Positions 7,960 through 17,842 are shown, numbered from the stretch's first letter. The stretch is DNA of 37,319 nucleotides from Photobacterium jeanii (GCF_001650345.1 NZ_LVHF01000013.1:1-37319), one strand, 5' to 3'. The notes: a model not told the origin generated them from the sequence alone. Numbers and translations are program-made.

Positions 7960-10821
7960 GTGCAAAAGTGGCTTTTTAATGCTTTATTTCTCTCGATAGC
8001 AGCAACGCCTGCTGCAACCGCGTATGCCAAGTCTTCCGAAACCCAAGCTTTACCCGCTGGGATTTCTTTTATCGAGCAGGTCAAGGCGGATAACCCGAGT
8101 GAACCTGTGATCCCGTATCGCAAGTACACCTTAGATAACGGCCTGACTTTGGTTTTGCACCAAGATAAATCGGATCCCTTAGTGCACGTTGATATGACCT
8201 ACCATGTCGGCTCAGCCCGTGAAGACGAAGGGAAATCAGGTTTTGCTCATTTCTTTGAGCACATGATGTTCCAAGGCTCAGAGCATGTTGGCGATCAAGA
8301 ACACTTCCGCCTAATTACCGAAGCGGGCGGTACGCTCAATGGCACCACAAACCGTGACCGTACCAATTACTTTGAAACTGTCCCGGCCAATCAACTGGAA
8401 AAAATGCTGTGGTTAGAAGCCGATCGCATGGGCTTTTTGCTGGGTGCTGTTTCGCAGCGTAAGTTTGAAATCCAGCGTGATACGGTGAAAAACGAGCGAG
8501 CGCAGAACTTTGAAAATCGCCCTTATGGTTTGGTTTATGAGCGTTTAGGTGAAGCTCTGTATCCACGTGAGCATCCTTATTCATGGCAGACCATTGGTTA
8601 TATTGAAGATCTTAACCGTGTCGATGTGAATGACTTAAAAGCCTTTTTCTTGCGTTGGTACGGACCAAATAACGCCACGTTAACCATAGGTGGTGATTTT
8701 GATATCGACCAAACCTTGGCGTGGGTGAACAAATACTTTGGTTCTATTCCTCGTGGTCCAGAAGTGAAGAAAGCGGCTAAGTGGCCGGTGAAAGTCGATA
8801 GCGATCGCTTTATCACTTTGGAAGATAAGATCCAGCAACCGATGCTGATGATGGCATGGCCGACGTCGTACAACGGTGCTGAAGATGAAGCATCGCTTGA
8901 CATGTTGGCGAAAATTATCGGTGGCGGTAAGAATAGCCTCTTGTATCAAGACTTGGTGAAGCCGGGCAAAGTCGTGGATGCAGGCGCGTTCCATGACTGT
9001 GCTGAACTGGCATGTACCATGTACGTTTACGCCATGGGGCAAAGTGGCGAGAAAGGGAACTTAAAGACCATTCGTGACCAAGTCACCCAAGTGCTAAACG
9101 GGCTTGAGAAGCGCGGTGTGAATGAGAAAGAGCTCGAAGAGCGCAAAGGCATGGTTGAAGCTAATGCCATCTTTGGTCTGCAAAGTGTCAGCGGTAAAGT
9201 ATCGCAGCTGGCAGCGTATGAGACCTTCTTTGGCGATCCTAATTACCTTCAACAAGAGCTCAATAACCTGCGAGCGGTCACCACGCACAGCATGGAGCAG
9301 GCTTACATGCGCTACCTCAATGGTCATCCTAGCGTGACTTTGAGTGTGGTACCGAAAGGAAAAACGCAGCTTCAAGCGGCGAAACCAAACTTTACCCCTG
9401 CTGAGCGTAAGCTACCAGAGCATCAAAAGATTGCCGATGAACAATTGGATATTCGCCGTCCGGTGGATAATTTTGACCGCAGCGTAATGCCACAACCAGC
9501 CAAACCTGTTGAAGCCAAATTGCCAGATGTGTACGAGTTTTCATTGGCTAACGGTATTAAGGTGTTAGGGACTAAGTACCTTGAAACGCCTACGGTTGAG
9601 CTACAGTTGATCTTACCGGCTGGTCGTCGTTTTGAACCTCAAGGCAAAGAAGGATTGGCGGCATTAACGGCGGCGATGATGGGTGAAGCGACTGAGAAAT
9701 CGAGCGCGGAAAGCCTATCTTCAAAACTGGATGTTTTGGGCAGTACCGTTCACTTTAACAGTGGCTTGTATACCACGACGGTATCAGTAACGGCTTTGGC
9801 GAAAAATCTGCCGCAGACCTTGGCGATTATGCAGGAGAAACTCTTTAGCCCTGCATTTAGTGAGACAGACTTTACGCGTTTGAAAGCCCAAGCGATTGAA
9901 GGTGCAGTGTATGAGCATCAGCGCCCGAACTGGCTCGCGGCGCAAACTACTCGTGAAGTGTTGTTTGGTGATACGCCAATGAGTCAACCGAGTGAAGGTA
10001 CCAAAGCCTCGCTTGAGAGCCTGACCCTTGCCGATGTTAAAGCTTTTTATCAGCAGTTCTATACCCCTAACGGCGCAGATGTCGTGGTGGTGGGTGATAT
10101 CAAGCAAGCGATGCTGACTAAAGAGCTCGATTTCTTGGCTAAGTGGCAAGGTAAGCCTGAGCCTAAACTGAGTAAGTTCACCCTGCCAAAAGAGGGTAAA
10201 CAAACCATCTGGCTGGTGGATCAACCGGGTGCTCCGCAAACCGTGATCCGTTTGGCGCGTCAAGGACTGCCGTTTGATGCCACGGGCGAGTTGTACCAAA
10301 CTCAACTGGCGAACTTTAACTTAGCGGGTAACTTCAATAGCCGCATCAACCAGAACCTGCGTGAAGATAAAGGTTACACCTATGGCGCGGGCGGTTACCA
10401 AAGTGGTGGACGTGAAGTGGGCTTGTCGGTGTTCTATGCGCAAGTGCGAGCCAATGCGAGCGTGCCAGCACTGAAAGAGTTCATTGCGGAAATGAAAAAG
10501 ATGAGCCAGCAAGGTGTGAGCGATCAAGAGATTGATTTCATGCGCTTGGCCGTGGGTCAAAAAGAAGCCTTGAGCTATGAAACGCCAGCGAAAAAAGCCC
10601 AGTTATTAGGACAAATGCTGACTTATGCGTTGCCGAAAAATTACATCAGCGAACGTAATGAAATCGCCGCAACCATAGATAAAGCGACCTTGAACGCGAT
10701 GGCGAAGAAATGGTTTAACCCAGATGATTACCAAATCATTATTGTGGGTGATGCTAAAACCTTGCAGCCACAATTAGCGGAATTAGACATTCCTGTTAAG
10801 TCTTTTACCCCGACTAAGTAA
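7960..10821 (+). CDS. Periplasmic M16 (insulinase/pitrilysin) zinc protease
   Basis: 953 residues from GTG 7960. An ATG at 7951 is in frame, but AAGGA (7947-7951) overlaps it and lies 8 nt before the GTG, so I chose the GTG. The N-terminus is a signal peptide with probable cleavage after AYA. Two tandem M16 halves follow. The first carries the inverted zinc motif HFFEH (His97, Glu100, His101) and the distal ligand Glu179 in KNERAQN. The second half lacks HxxEH but has the substrate-binding region NLREDKGYTYGAGGY, as usual for the inactive half. M16 enzymes degrade peptides inside a closed chamber. The close spacing to yqaA suggests one transcript. Vibrios carry a similar gene at this locus. 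Confidence 0.93.
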   Translation: MQKWLFNALFLSIAATPAATAYAKSSETQALPAGISFIEQVKADNPSEPVIPYRKYTLDNGLTLVLHQDKSDPLVHVDMTYHVGSAREDEGKSGFAHFFEHMMFQGSEHVGDQEHFRLITEAGGTLNGTTNRDRTNYFETVPANQLEKMLWLEADRMGFLLGAVSQRKFEIQRDTVKNERAQNFENRPYGLVYERLGEALYPREHPYSWQTIGYIEDLNRVDVNDLKAFFLRWYGPNNATLTIGGDFDIDQTLAWVNKYFGSIPRGPEVKKAAKWPVKVDSDRFITLEDKIQQPMLMMAWPTSYNGAEDEASLDMLAKIIGGGKNSLLYQDLVKPGKVVDAGAFHDCAELACTMYVYAMGQSGEKGNLKTIRDQVTQVLNGLEKRGVNEKELEERKGMVEANAIFGLQSVSGKVSQLAAYETFFGDPNYLQQELNNLRAVTTHSMEQAYMRYLNGHPSVTLSVVPKGKTQLQAAKPNFTPAERKLPEHQKIADEQLDIRRPVDNFDRSVMPQPAKPVEAKLPDVYEFSLANGIKVLGTKYLETPTVELQLILPAGRRFEPQGKEGLAALTAAMMGEATEKSSAESLSSKLDVLGSTVHFNSGLYTTTVSVTALAKNLPQTLAIMQEKLFSPAFSETDFTRLKAQAIEGAVYEHQRPNWLAAQTTREVLFGDTPMSQPSEGTKASLESLTLADVKAFYQQFYTPNGADVVVVGDIKQAMLTKELDFLAKWQGKPEPKLSKFTLPKEGKQTIWLVDQPGAPQTVIRLARQGLPFDATGELYQTQLANFNLAGNFNSRINQNLREDKGYTYGAGGYQSGGREVGLSVFYAQVRANASVPALKEFIAEMKKMSQQGVSDQEIDFMRLAVGQKEALSYETPAKKAQLLGQMLTYALPKNYISERNEIAATIDKATLNAMAKKWFNPDDYQIIIVGDAKTLQPQLAELDIPVKSFTPTK

Positions 10822-10827
10822 CGACAA

Positions 10828-10857
10828 GGCCACTGGTATCTGCCAGTGGTCTTTTTC
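10828..10857 (+). terminator. Terminator after the M16 protease gene
   Basis: Stem CCACTGG/CCAGTGG with two outer pairs, 6-nt loop, then TCTTTTT. It starts 6 nt after the stop codon. Confidence 0.88.
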
Positions 10858-11006
10858 ATTATTGACGTGATAAGGGCGGTTTTTCGCTCTTGTCTTACTG
10901 CAATTATTTCACGGTCGTAATAGTGTTTCACCGTTGGAATACCGTATTAATCGTGGTAATTGGCAATAATAATGATTACTCTAGCCTGTTATAAATCAGA
11001 TCAAAA

Positions 11007-12596
11007 ATGAGAACAGCCCTGATGGATTTTTCACAACGTTTGCAGCAACTTGCTGCAAATCCAGACGCATTGACTCACATTGGCCGCGGATTGGAGCGTG
11101 AAGCGCTACGTATAACCCCTGAAGGGCGGTTATCGAGTGCGTACCATCCGGCAGGGTTGGGTTCAGCCCTGACTAACCAATGGGTAACGACCGATTACGC
11201 TGAGTCTCTGCTGGAATTTATTACTCCGGTATCGCGTAATATTGATGACTTACTGGATCAACTGGGTGATATCCATCAGTTCACGTACCGTCAGCTGGAT
11301 AACGAGCAGTTGTGGCCGATGTCGATGCCGTGTTTTGTCGGTAACGAAGATGACATCATGCTGGCGCAATATGGCTCGTCAAACTCGGGACAGATGAAAA
11401 CCTTATACCGCCAAGGGCTCAAAAACCGCTACGGCAGTATGATGCAGGTGATCTCTGGGGTGCACTTTAACTTCTCTTTCCCTGAGGCTTTTTGGCAACA
11501 GTTGTTTGGTGATCAAACCCCAGAAGCACGCCAAGCGTCAGTCTCGGATGCCTACTTTGGTCTGATCCGAAACTACTACCGCTTTGGTTGGTTGATCCCA
11601 TACTTGTTTGGCGCATCACCAGCGTTATGCGGCTCTTTCATCAAAGACAATACCGCAACACAGCAGAACTTTAAGAAAAGTGGCTGTGGTACTTACTACT
11701 TACCGAATGCGACCGCATTACGCCTGAGTGATTTAGGCTACACCAACAATGCGCAAAGTGTGTTGAAAATTGGTTTCAATAGCATTGAGCAGTACTTGGA
11801 AGGATTGCAAAAAGCGATTCGTACTCCGTCTGCAGAATTTGCTGAAATTGGTGTCAAAGTAGATGGCGCGTATCGTCAGCTTAATAGCAATGTGCTGCAA
11901 ATCGAGAATGAGTTGTATGCGCCAATCCGTCCTAAACGTGTTGCGAAAAACGGTGAAAAACCATCAGAAGCGCTTGAGCGTGGCGGGGTGGAATACATTG
12001 AAGTACGTTCGCTAGACGTAAACCCATTTAGCCCTATTGGTGTGACCGAGCAACAAATCCGTTTCCTTGATTTGTTCCTGACTTGGGCAACGTTATCACC
12101 GTCGGCTGAAATGGACGATGCAGAGCTAGAGTGCTGGCGTGATAACTGGAACCGAGTGGTGGTTGATGGTCGTAATCCTGATCTGATGCTGAAAATTGGT
12201 TGTAATGGTGAACGCCTATCGGTTCAGGCTTGGGGACAACGTGTCTTTGCTGAATTGGTGGAAGTGGCAAAAGCCATGGATGCCGCAGCAGGTAACGAAA
12301 GCTACCAGCAAACTTGCCAAGAGTTACTGACTTGGATCGAAAACCCAGAACTGACGCTATCTGCGCAGCTGCTGAAGCAGATTGAGCAGCAAGAAGGCAT
12401 TGGTAAGGTTGGGGCAGAGTTGGCAGCCCAGCATGCTCATACCTTGGCACAACGTCAGTACCGTTTCTATCAGCAAGCCGAGTTTGAGCAAGAAGCCAAA
12501 GCGTCGGTTGAGCGTCAGCAAGCGATTGAAAACAGTGATACGCTATCGCTGGATGCGTTCTTAGATGATTACTTCGCTGATTTAAAAGGCGAATAA
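11007..12596 (+). CDS. gshA: Glutamate-cysteine ligase
   Basis: 529 residues (E. coli GshA 518). Catalyses ATP-dependent joining of Glu and Cys, the first step of glutathione synthesis, in the cytoplasm. Family landmarks: GLEREALRI near residue 28, the ATP-grasp-like core with NFSFPEAFW, the segment [20 protein letters not shown] cut here to its core, and [16 protein letters not shown] around 330. No strong ribosome binding site precedes the ATG at 11007; an ATG at 11022 (giving MDFSQRLQ) is an alternative start. It has its own terminator, so it is probably monocistronic. The order yqaA-gshA-luxS is like that of E. coli. Confidence 0.97.
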   Translation: MRTALMDFSQRLQQLAANPDALTHIGRGLEREALRITPEGRLSSAYHPAGLGSALTNQWVTTDYAESLLEFITPVSRNIDDLLDQLGDIHQFTYRQLDNEQLWPMSMPCFVGNEDDIMLAQYGSSNSGQMKTLYRQGLKNRYGSMMQVISGVHFNFSFPEAFWQQLFGDQTPEARQASVSDAYFGLIRNYYRFGWLIPYLFGASPALCGSFIKDNTATQQNFKKSGCGTYYLPNATALRLSDLGYTNNAQSVLKIGFNSIEQYLEGLQKAIRTPSAEFAEIGVKVDGAYRQLNSNVLQIENELYAPIRPKRVAKNGEKPSEALERGGVEYIEVRSLDVNPFSPIGVTEQQIRFLDLFLTWATLSPSAEMDDAELECWRDNWNRVVVDGRNPDLMLKIGCNGERLSVQAWGQRVFAELVEVAKAMDAAAGNESYQQTCQELLTWIENPELTLSAQLLKQIEQQEGIGKVGAELAAQHAHTLAQRQYRFYQQAEFEQEAKASVERQQAIENSDTLSLDAFLDDYFADLKGE

Positions 12597-12598
12597 TG

Positions 12599-12629
12599 AA
12601 AAGCGCTTGCCTCAATGGCAGGCGTTTTT
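12599..12629 (+). terminator. Terminator of gshA
   Basis: Stem GCGCTTGCC/GGCAGGCGT with loop TCAAT and a run of T. It begins directly after the gshA stop. Confidence 0.85.
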
Positions 12630-12647
12630 ATTAATGAAGAATTTTAG

Positions 12648-12677
12648 ATAAAAAAAGAGGCGGCAACCATGCCGCCC
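12648..12677 (-). terminator. Minus-strand hairpin with T-run, no gene assigned
   Basis: Seven-base-pair stem GGCGGCA/TGCCGCC with a 4-nt loop. On the minus strand it is followed by TCTTTTTT, the form of an intrinsic terminator. On the plus strand no T-run follows. The nearest minus-strand gene on the right is yfjD, which already has a terminator at 13962-13991. It may end an antisense or small transcript arising inside 12678-13400. Confidence 0.6.
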
Positions 12678-12767
12678 TAAAACAATTTCGCAGGGATGAC
12701 GACAGTTTTACTGCCAGTCATTTATTCTGACTTTGCCAAGTGGATTTAGTTCCCAATGAGGAAGAAT

Positions 12768-13379
12768 ATGTTTTCGGTGGTACGTACCATAACCATGATT
12801 GGCGCAGTGGCTTTATTGGCTGGCTGTGCGACCCCACCACCTAAAGATCAATCCAACCTTTGTAATATCTTTCGAGAAAATCCAGGTTGGTACGATGACG
12901 CGCTAGATATGCAAGATGATTGGGGAACGCCCATCCATGTTGCGATGGCGTTTATTAAACAAGAAAGTAGTTTTCGTCATGATGCTCGCCCACCTAAAGA
13001 TTACCTTTTAGGTTTTATTCCTTGGGGACGGGTAAGCAGTGCCTATGGCTACGCGCAGGCGCAAGACCCAGCGTGGAGTGATTACCAAAAAGCGACCCGT
13101 AATGGCGGCTCACGCACCAATTTTGCAGATTCACTTCAATTTGTGGGCTGGTATACCAGTGAAACCCAACGTCAGCTGGGCATTTCTAAGTGGGATGCGT
13201 ACAACCAGTATTTGGCGTATCACGAAGGGCGTGGTGGCTATAAGCGTGGCAGTTATAAGGGGAAACCAACCCTCATTAAAGTGTCGCGTAAAGTTGAGCA
13301 GCAGGCTAAAAATTACGGTTGGCAGCTGAAAAAGTGTAAAAAGGAATTAGACGATAATCGCAGCTGGTGGTCGTTTTAG
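12768..13379 (+). CDS. Lipoprotein with transglycosylase SLT-like domain
   Basis: 203 residues from ATG 12768. An upstream ATG at 12756 is in frame, but GAGGA (12758-12762) lies inside it and is well placed for 12768. The signal peptide ends in lipobox LAGC, lipidated Cys20. The mature part resembles lytic transglycosylase SLT domains: IKQESSF with candidate catalytic Glu66, then a YGYAQAQDPAW segment and a late Tyr/Gly-rich YLAYHEGRGGY. Such enzymes cleave peptidoglycan glycan strands. The domain is short and has no LysM or other binding module, so activity is inferred. Similar lipoproteins lie between gshA and luxS in vibrios as I recall the locus. 46 nt separate it from luxS. Confidence 0.85.
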   Translation: MFSVVRTITMIGAVALLAGCATPPPKDQSNLCNIFRENPGWYDDALDMQDDWGTPIHVAMAFIKQESSFRHDARPPKDYLLGFIPWGRVSSAYGYAQAQDPAWSDYQKATRNGGSRTNFADSLQFVGWYTSETQRQLGISKWDAYNQYLAYHEGRGGYKRGSYKGKPTLIKVSRKVEQQAKNYGWQLKKCKKELDDNRSWWSF

Positions 13380-13425
13380 CGATTAGGATATAGATTGGAT
13401 TAGAGAGGCAAAGGAGAAGGAAGTA

Positions 13426-13944
13426 ATGCCGTTATTAGATAGTTTCACCGTTGATCACACTCGCATGCATGCCCCAGCGGTACGCATTGCTAAAAAGATG
13501 CAAACCCCAAAAGGGGATACCATCACTGTGTTCGATTTGCGCTTTTGCCGCCCGAATGCAGAAATTCTCACTGAGCGTGGTATTCATACTTTAGAGCACT
13601 TGTTCGCAGGCTTTATGCGTGATCACCTTAACTCAGACCAAGTAGAAATTATTGATATCTCGCCAATGGGGTGTCGCACTGGTTTCTACATGAGCTTGAT
13701 TGGTACGCCGGCTGAAAGCCAAGTGGCGCAGAGCTGGCAAGCAGCGATGACGGATGTGCTCAACGTTGAGTCGCAAGACAAGATCCCTGAGCTTAACGAG
13801 TATCAGTGCGGTACCTACAGTATGCACTCACTCGATGAAGCCAAGCAGATTGCACAAGCGATCCTTGACCAAGGTATTGCGGTTAACAAGAACGATGACT
13901 TGGCGCTACCAGAAGGGTTACTCAACGAACTCAGTGTTAAGTAA
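13426..13944 (+). CDS. luxS: S-ribosylhomocysteine lyase (AI-2 synthase)
   Basis: 172 residues, the usual LuxS length. Cleaves S-ribosylhomocysteine to homocysteine and DPD, the precursor of the quorum-sensing signal AI-2, and is part of the activated methyl cycle. Metal ligands are His54 and His58 in HTLEH and Cys128 in [11 protein letters not shown]. The catalytic Cys83 is in [17 protein letters not shown] precedes the ATG. It is convergent with yfjD and they share a symmetric terminator. Confidence 0.98.
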   Translation: MPLLDSFTVDHTRMHAPAVRIAKKMQTPKGDTITVFDLRFCRPNAEILTERGIHTLEHLFAGFMRDHLNSDQVEIIDISPMGCRTGFYMSLIGTPAESQVAQSWQAAMTDVLNVESQDKIPELNEYQCGTYSMHSLDEAKQIAQAILDQGIAVNKNDDLALPEGLLNELSVK

Positions 13945-13961
13945 GCTATTTACCAGCTAAT

Positions 13962-13991
13962 AAAAAAGCTGACCTTATGGTCAGCTTTTTT
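13962..13991. terminator. Bidirectional terminator between luxS and yfjD
   Basis: Perfect 13-bp inverted repeat AAAAAAGCTGACC/GGTCAGCTTTTTT with loop TTAT. It has T-runs on both strands, so it can serve luxS (plus) and yfjD (minus). Confidence 0.94.
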
Positions 13992-14032
13992 GTATCTCGC
14001 ATGTCTCTCTTAATAAGAGCGTTCCGCGTTAC

Positions 14033-15310
14033 TTAGCCCGTTTTCTGTAAGTGATTGGATAGCACTTTGACTTGCTTGATCATATTCTCAGACACTTCCA
14101 CGATTTCCATTTGGTAACCGCCGATCTGAATACTCACCTGTGCATCAGGAATATCTTCCAAATGCTCCAGTATTAAGCCGTTCAAGGTACGTGGGCCATC
14201 GGTAGGTAAATCCCATTTCAGGCTTTTGTTCAAATCTCGAATGTTGGCACTGCCTTCGATGATCAAACTGCCATCAGCTTGAGGGGTCACTTCTTCAGCC
14301 AAGGTTGGCGCGATAGAAGTGGTAAACTCACCCACGATCTCTTCCAGAATGTCTTCTAAGGTGATCAAGCCTTGGATATCACCGTATTCATCGACAATCA
14401 GACCAATACGCTCTTTATTGCGTTGGAATTTTAAAAGCTGAATGTTGAGTGGGGTGCCTTCCGGAATGAAGTAGACTTCATCGGCAGCACGTAGCAGCAC
14501 TTCTTTACTGAATTCGTTCTTGTCCATCATCAGGCGGTAAGCTTCGCGTACACGTAGCATGCCTACCACTTCATCGATAGTGTCGCGATACAGCACGATA
14601 CGACCATGCGCTGAGTGGCTCAGTTGGCGCACAATGGATTTCCAATCATCGTTGATATTGATGGCGGCGATTTCGTTGCGCGGTACCATCAAGTCTTCAA
14701 CGGTGACTTTCTCCAAATCCAGAATGGACAACAGCATGTCTTGGTGGCGACGTGGGATCAAACCGCCAGCTTCATCAACAACAGTGCGTAGCTCTTCTGA
14801 GCTCAGTTTAGAGTCGTTACCACTGTCCACCTTCAGACCAAGAATGCGCAAGAAAGTATTGGTAATCCCGTTAACAAACCATACCAATGGGTATAGCAGT
14901 TTCATCAGGATATTGAGAACAATACTACTAGCGTAAGAGACACGTTCAGGGTAGAGCGCAGCAAGGGTTTTTGGGGTTACTTCGGCAAACACCAGCACCA
15001 CTAAAGTTAGCGCACCAGTTGCCATTGCTACCCCGAGGTCGCCATATAAGCGCATACCGATAATGGTGGCAATGGCGGAGGCTAAGATGTTCACCAAGTT
15101 GTTGCCGATCAGGATCAGTCCAATCAGGCGGTCTGGGCGCGAGAGTAGCTTCTCTACGCGCTTGGCACCACGGTGCCCTTGGTTGGCTAGGTGTCGTAAC
15201 TTGTAGCGGTTGAGCGACATCATGCCGGTTTCAGAACCGGAGAAATATCCGGAAATGACGAGTAGTAATATCAGAAGGGAGAATAAGACTCCCGTGGATA
15301 TATCGTCCAA
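14033..15310 (-). CDS. yfjD: CNNM/CBS-domain membrane protein (CorB/YfjD)
   Basis: 425 residues. N-terminal CNNM (DUF21) membrane domain with YFSGSETGMMSLNRYRLRH-type signature (here NRYKLRH) and VFAEVTPKT. Then a pair of CBS domains (about 195-330) and a C-terminal CorC/HlyC transporter-associated domain (about 340-425). CNNM/CorB proteins are linked to Mg2+ transport or efflux. The start is TTG at 15310, supported by AAAGGA 7 nt upstream (15318-15323) and by alignment with E. coli YfjD, which begins MEHIST where this one reads MDDIST. It lies 101 bp from ypjD on the same strand, the E. coli order. Confidence 0.94.
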   Translation of the reverse strand: MDDISTGVLFSLLILLLVISGYFSGSETGMMSLNRYKLRHLANQGHRGAKRVEKLLSRPDRLIGLILIGNNLVNILASAIATIIGMRLYGDLGVAMATGALTLVVLVFAEVTPKTLAALYPERVSYASSIVLNILMKLLYPLVWFVNGITNTFLRILGLKVDSGNDSKLSSEELRTVVDEAGGLIPRRHQDMLLSILDLEKVTVEDLMVPRNEIAAININDDWKSIVRQLSHSAHGRIVLYRDTIDEVVGMLRVREAYRLMMDKNEFSKEVLLRAADEVYFIPEGTPLNIQLLKFQRNKERIGLIVDEYGDIQGLITLEDILEEIVGEFTTSIAPTLAEEVTPQADGSLIIEGSANIRDLNKSLKWDLPTDGPRTLNGLILEHLEDIPDAQVSIQIGGYQMEIVEVSENMIKQVKVLSNHLQKTG

Positions 15311-15411
15311 AAACGTGTCCTTTAACTTACGATATGCGAATTAATAATCAGCGTAATAATGCTATTTCTACGCGATTGAGGCTCAGAGTCAATGATCAAA
15401 GTGCTGTTTTA

Positions 15412-16209
15412 TTAACCGCCGATAATGATCTCCTTGACGAAGCGACTGCCAAAGTATGCCAAGGTCAGGAGAAATGCTCCCACGAGGCTAAACCAAACAA
15501 CGCGGCGTCCACGCCAACCTTTGTGGTAATGTCCCCAGATGAGAGTACTGTAAACACACCATGCCATCAGGGATAGTAAGGCTTTGTGCATCTTGCCTTG
15601 AATCATCAACTCTTCCATGAAGATGAAGCCTGTGACTAAGGTCACGGTCAGGAGGGCATTCCCGACAAGGATGATCTTGAAAAGCTGACGTTCCACCATC
15701 ATTAATGGAGGGATGTTCGGGTTGATAAGCAGGGTCTTCTTTGCTTTGAGCTTATGATCCAGCCAAGCCAGTTGTATCGCGTATAAGGTGGCGATCATCA
15801 GGGTGGAATATGAGAACAAAGCCAGAGAAATATGCAGTAAAACTTGCGGGTGGCCTTCTAAATGGGTAATAAAAGAGCCCGGTAATAGCGTGGCCGCTGT
15901 TAAGTTAATAGCGGCAAAGCTATAAACAACAGGCAATAAGAACCATACTCTTAGTTTAAGAGTCGCGAAGGTGGTGAGGGTTGCGATCATAAAGCTGATC
16001 AGTGAAGCAACATTGAGAATACTCAAGTTTTGCCCCACGCCGCCGAGGATAAGATCCTTAAGCAGTAAGATATGTAGAGTTATTGCCACTAAGGCTGAGG
16101 CAAAAATCGGCTTGGTTTTGATGCCATCACTGTTGGTTAAGCCTGGAATAACGAGGCCTAGTGCCATTAAATAAAAGCAAGCTGCCACAATGGCAATGAA
16201 CATATCCAT
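15412..16209 (-). CDS. ypjD: CcsA/HemX-like membrane protein YpjD
   Basis: Multi-spanning membrane protein of the cytochrome c assembly (CcsA/CcmC/HemX) superfamily, about eight helices. The start is uncertain. The reading frame opens with TTG 16263, but ATG 16209 (MDMFIAIV) or 16203 aligns with the N-terminus of E. coli YpjD (hydrophobic from the first residues, then VPGL; here VIPGLTNSDG). None has a strong ribosome binding site; I chose 16209 (265 residues). E. coli ypjD also sits between ffh and yfjD; its product has been called CorE and tied to Mg2+/Co2+ handling. Divergent from ffh. Confidence 0.87.
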   Translation of the reverse strand: MDMFIAIVAACFYLMALGLVIPGLTNSDGIKTKPIFASALVAITLHILLLKDLILGGVGQNLSILNVASLISFMIATLTTFATLKLRVWFLLPVVYSFAAINLTAATLLPGSFITHLEGHPQVLLHISLALFSYSTLMIATLYAIQLAWLDHKLKAKKTLLINPNIPPLMMVERQLFKIILVGNALLTVTLVTGFIFMEELMIQGKMHKALLSLMAWCVYSTLIWGHYHKGWRGRRVVWFSLVGAFLLTLAYFGSRFVKEIIIGG

Positions 16210-16420
16210 AGTAAACGTGTAACTATCTAAGATGGTTAGAGCTTGCCAGTATACCTTGCTCAACTAAGAGTCGCCATTGCTACATGAAAGCAGGCGCATG
16301 ATTGCGGTATACTAGCGGTAATTTTTTAGAATTATATCCATTCAATTGCATTGTTGGCTGTTTAAATTGTCAATATTGGGCTGGATATAGACATTTTGTT
16401 GCGAAACGAGCGAGTAGCAC

Positions 16421-17788
16421 ATGTTCGAGAATTTATCGGAGCGTTTATCGAAAACGCTTAAAAATATTAGCGGCCGTGGCCGTCTGACCGACGACAATAT
16501 CAAAGATACGCTGCGCGAAGTGCGTATGGCGTTACTTGAAGCGGACGTTGCGCTTCCGGTTGTTCGTGATTTTGTTAAGCGCGTAAAAGAACGTGCGGTT
16601 GGTACTGAAGTATCAAAAAGCCTAACACCAGGCCAAGAGTTCATTAAGATCGTTCAAGCTGAGCTTGAAGCGGTAATGGGTGACTCTAACGAAGAGCTTG
16701 ATCTTGCTGCGCAGCCGCCAGCGGTGATTTTGATGGCGGGTCTACAAGGTGCGGGTAAAACTACCAGTGCCGGTAAACTGGGTAAGCTATTAAAAGAGCG
16801 TAATAAGAAGAAGGTGCTGGTGGTTTCAGCTGACGTATACCGTCCAGCGGCGATCAAACAGCTACAAACTCTAGCTTCTGACATCGGCATTGATTTCTTC
16901 CCTTCAACGGCAGATCAAAAGCCTGTTGATATCGTTAACGATGCTGTTAACCATGCGAAGCAAAAATTCTACGATGTGCTGATTGTCGATACCGCGGGTC
17001 GCCTGCACGTTGATGAAGAAATGATGGACGAGATCAAAGACGTCCATGCAGCAGCGAACCCTGTTGAGACTCTGTTTGTGGTTGATGCCATGACAGGTCA
17101 AGATGCGGCGAACACAGCGAAAGCCTTTAACGATGCGCTGCCACTAACCGGTGTGATCCTAACTAAGGTTGATGGTGATGCACGTGGTGGTGCGGCTCTG
17201 TCGGTACGTCACATCACAGGCAAGCCAGTGAAGTTCTTGGGTGTTGGTGAGAAAACCGATGCGCTAGAACCTTTCCACCCTGATCGTGTTGCTTCACGTA
17301 TTCTAGGTATGGGTGACGTACTGTCACTGATCGAAGACCTAGAGCGTAATGTTGATAAAGACCAAGCTGAAAAGCTGGCGAAGAAGTTTAAAGAGAAGAA
17401 AGGCTTTGATCTTGAAGACTTCCTAAATCAACTTAAACAAATGAAGAACATGGGCGGCATGATGGGCATGCTAGACAAACTGCCAGGTATGTCTCAGCTG
17501 CCAGACAACATGAAAGATCAGGTTAACGATAAAATGTTTAACCAGATGGAAGCGATCATCAGCTCAATGACTAAACTTGAGCGTGAGCGCCCAGAGCTCA
17601 TCAAAGGCTCGCGTAAGAAACGTATCGCAGCGGGTTCTGGTACTCAGGTACAAGACGTTAACCGTCTGCTTAAACAATTTACCCAGATGCAGAAAATGAT
17701 GAAAAAGATGCAGAAGGGTGGCATGAAGAACATGATGCGCCAGATGAAAGGCATGATGCCGGGCGGCGGCATGTTCCCAGGCCGATAA
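16421..17788 (+). CDS. ffh: Signal recognition particle protein Ffh
   Basis: 455 residues. GTPase that binds 4.5S RNA and signal sequences and delivers ribosomes to FtsY for co-translational membrane insertion. N-terminal four-helix domain. NG GTPase domain with P-loop GLQGAGKTTSAGKLGK (about 105-120), DTAGR (G3) and TKVDGDARGG (G4). C-terminal Met-rich M domain (about 325-455) with many MKNMGGMMGM-type segments and the RNA-binding GSGT region (here AAGSGTQVQDVNRL). The start matches E. coli Ffh. A TATACT at 16308-16313 may be a promoter -10 box. Separated from rpsP by a promoter and a hairpin. Confidence 0.98.
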   Translation: MFENLSERLSKTLKNISGRGRLTDDNIKDTLREVRMALLEADVALPVVRDFVKRVKERAVGTEVSKSLTPGQEFIKIVQAELEAVMGDSNEELDLAAQPPAVILMAGLQGAGKTTSAGKLGKLLKERNKKKVLVVSADVYRPAAIKQLQTLASDIGIDFFPSTADQKPVDIVNDAVNHAKQKFYDVLIVDTAGRLHVDEEMMDEIKDVHAAANPVETLFVVDAMTGQDAANTAKAFNDALPLTGVILTKVDGDARGGAALSVRHITGKPVKFLGVGEKTDALEPFHPDRVASRILGMGDVLSLIEDLERNVDKDQAEKLAKKFKEKKGFDLEDFLNQLKQMKNMGGMMGMLDKLPGMSQLPDNMKDQVNDKMFNQMEAIISSMTKLERERPELIKGSRKKRIAAGSGTQVQDVNRLLKQFTQMQKMMKKMQKGGMKNMMRQMKGMMPGGGMFPGR

Positions 17789-17842
17789 TCCATCGATAAA
17801 GAAGGGATTTTTCTTTAACTGGTGAAAAATTAGCTAAAGCAG

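Noticed and set aside
9784..10305. 173-codon minus-strand ORF
   Set aside because: It lies fully inside the M16 protease gene in the antisense frame and has low-complexity composition typical of shadows.
10958..10990. Fur-box-like AATAATAATGATTACT before gshA
   Set aside because: Too few matches to the 19-bp Fur consensus, and AT-rich DNA gives such hits by chance.
12034..12615. 193-codon minus-strand ORF
   Set aside because: Antisense shadow of gshA with no family resemblance.
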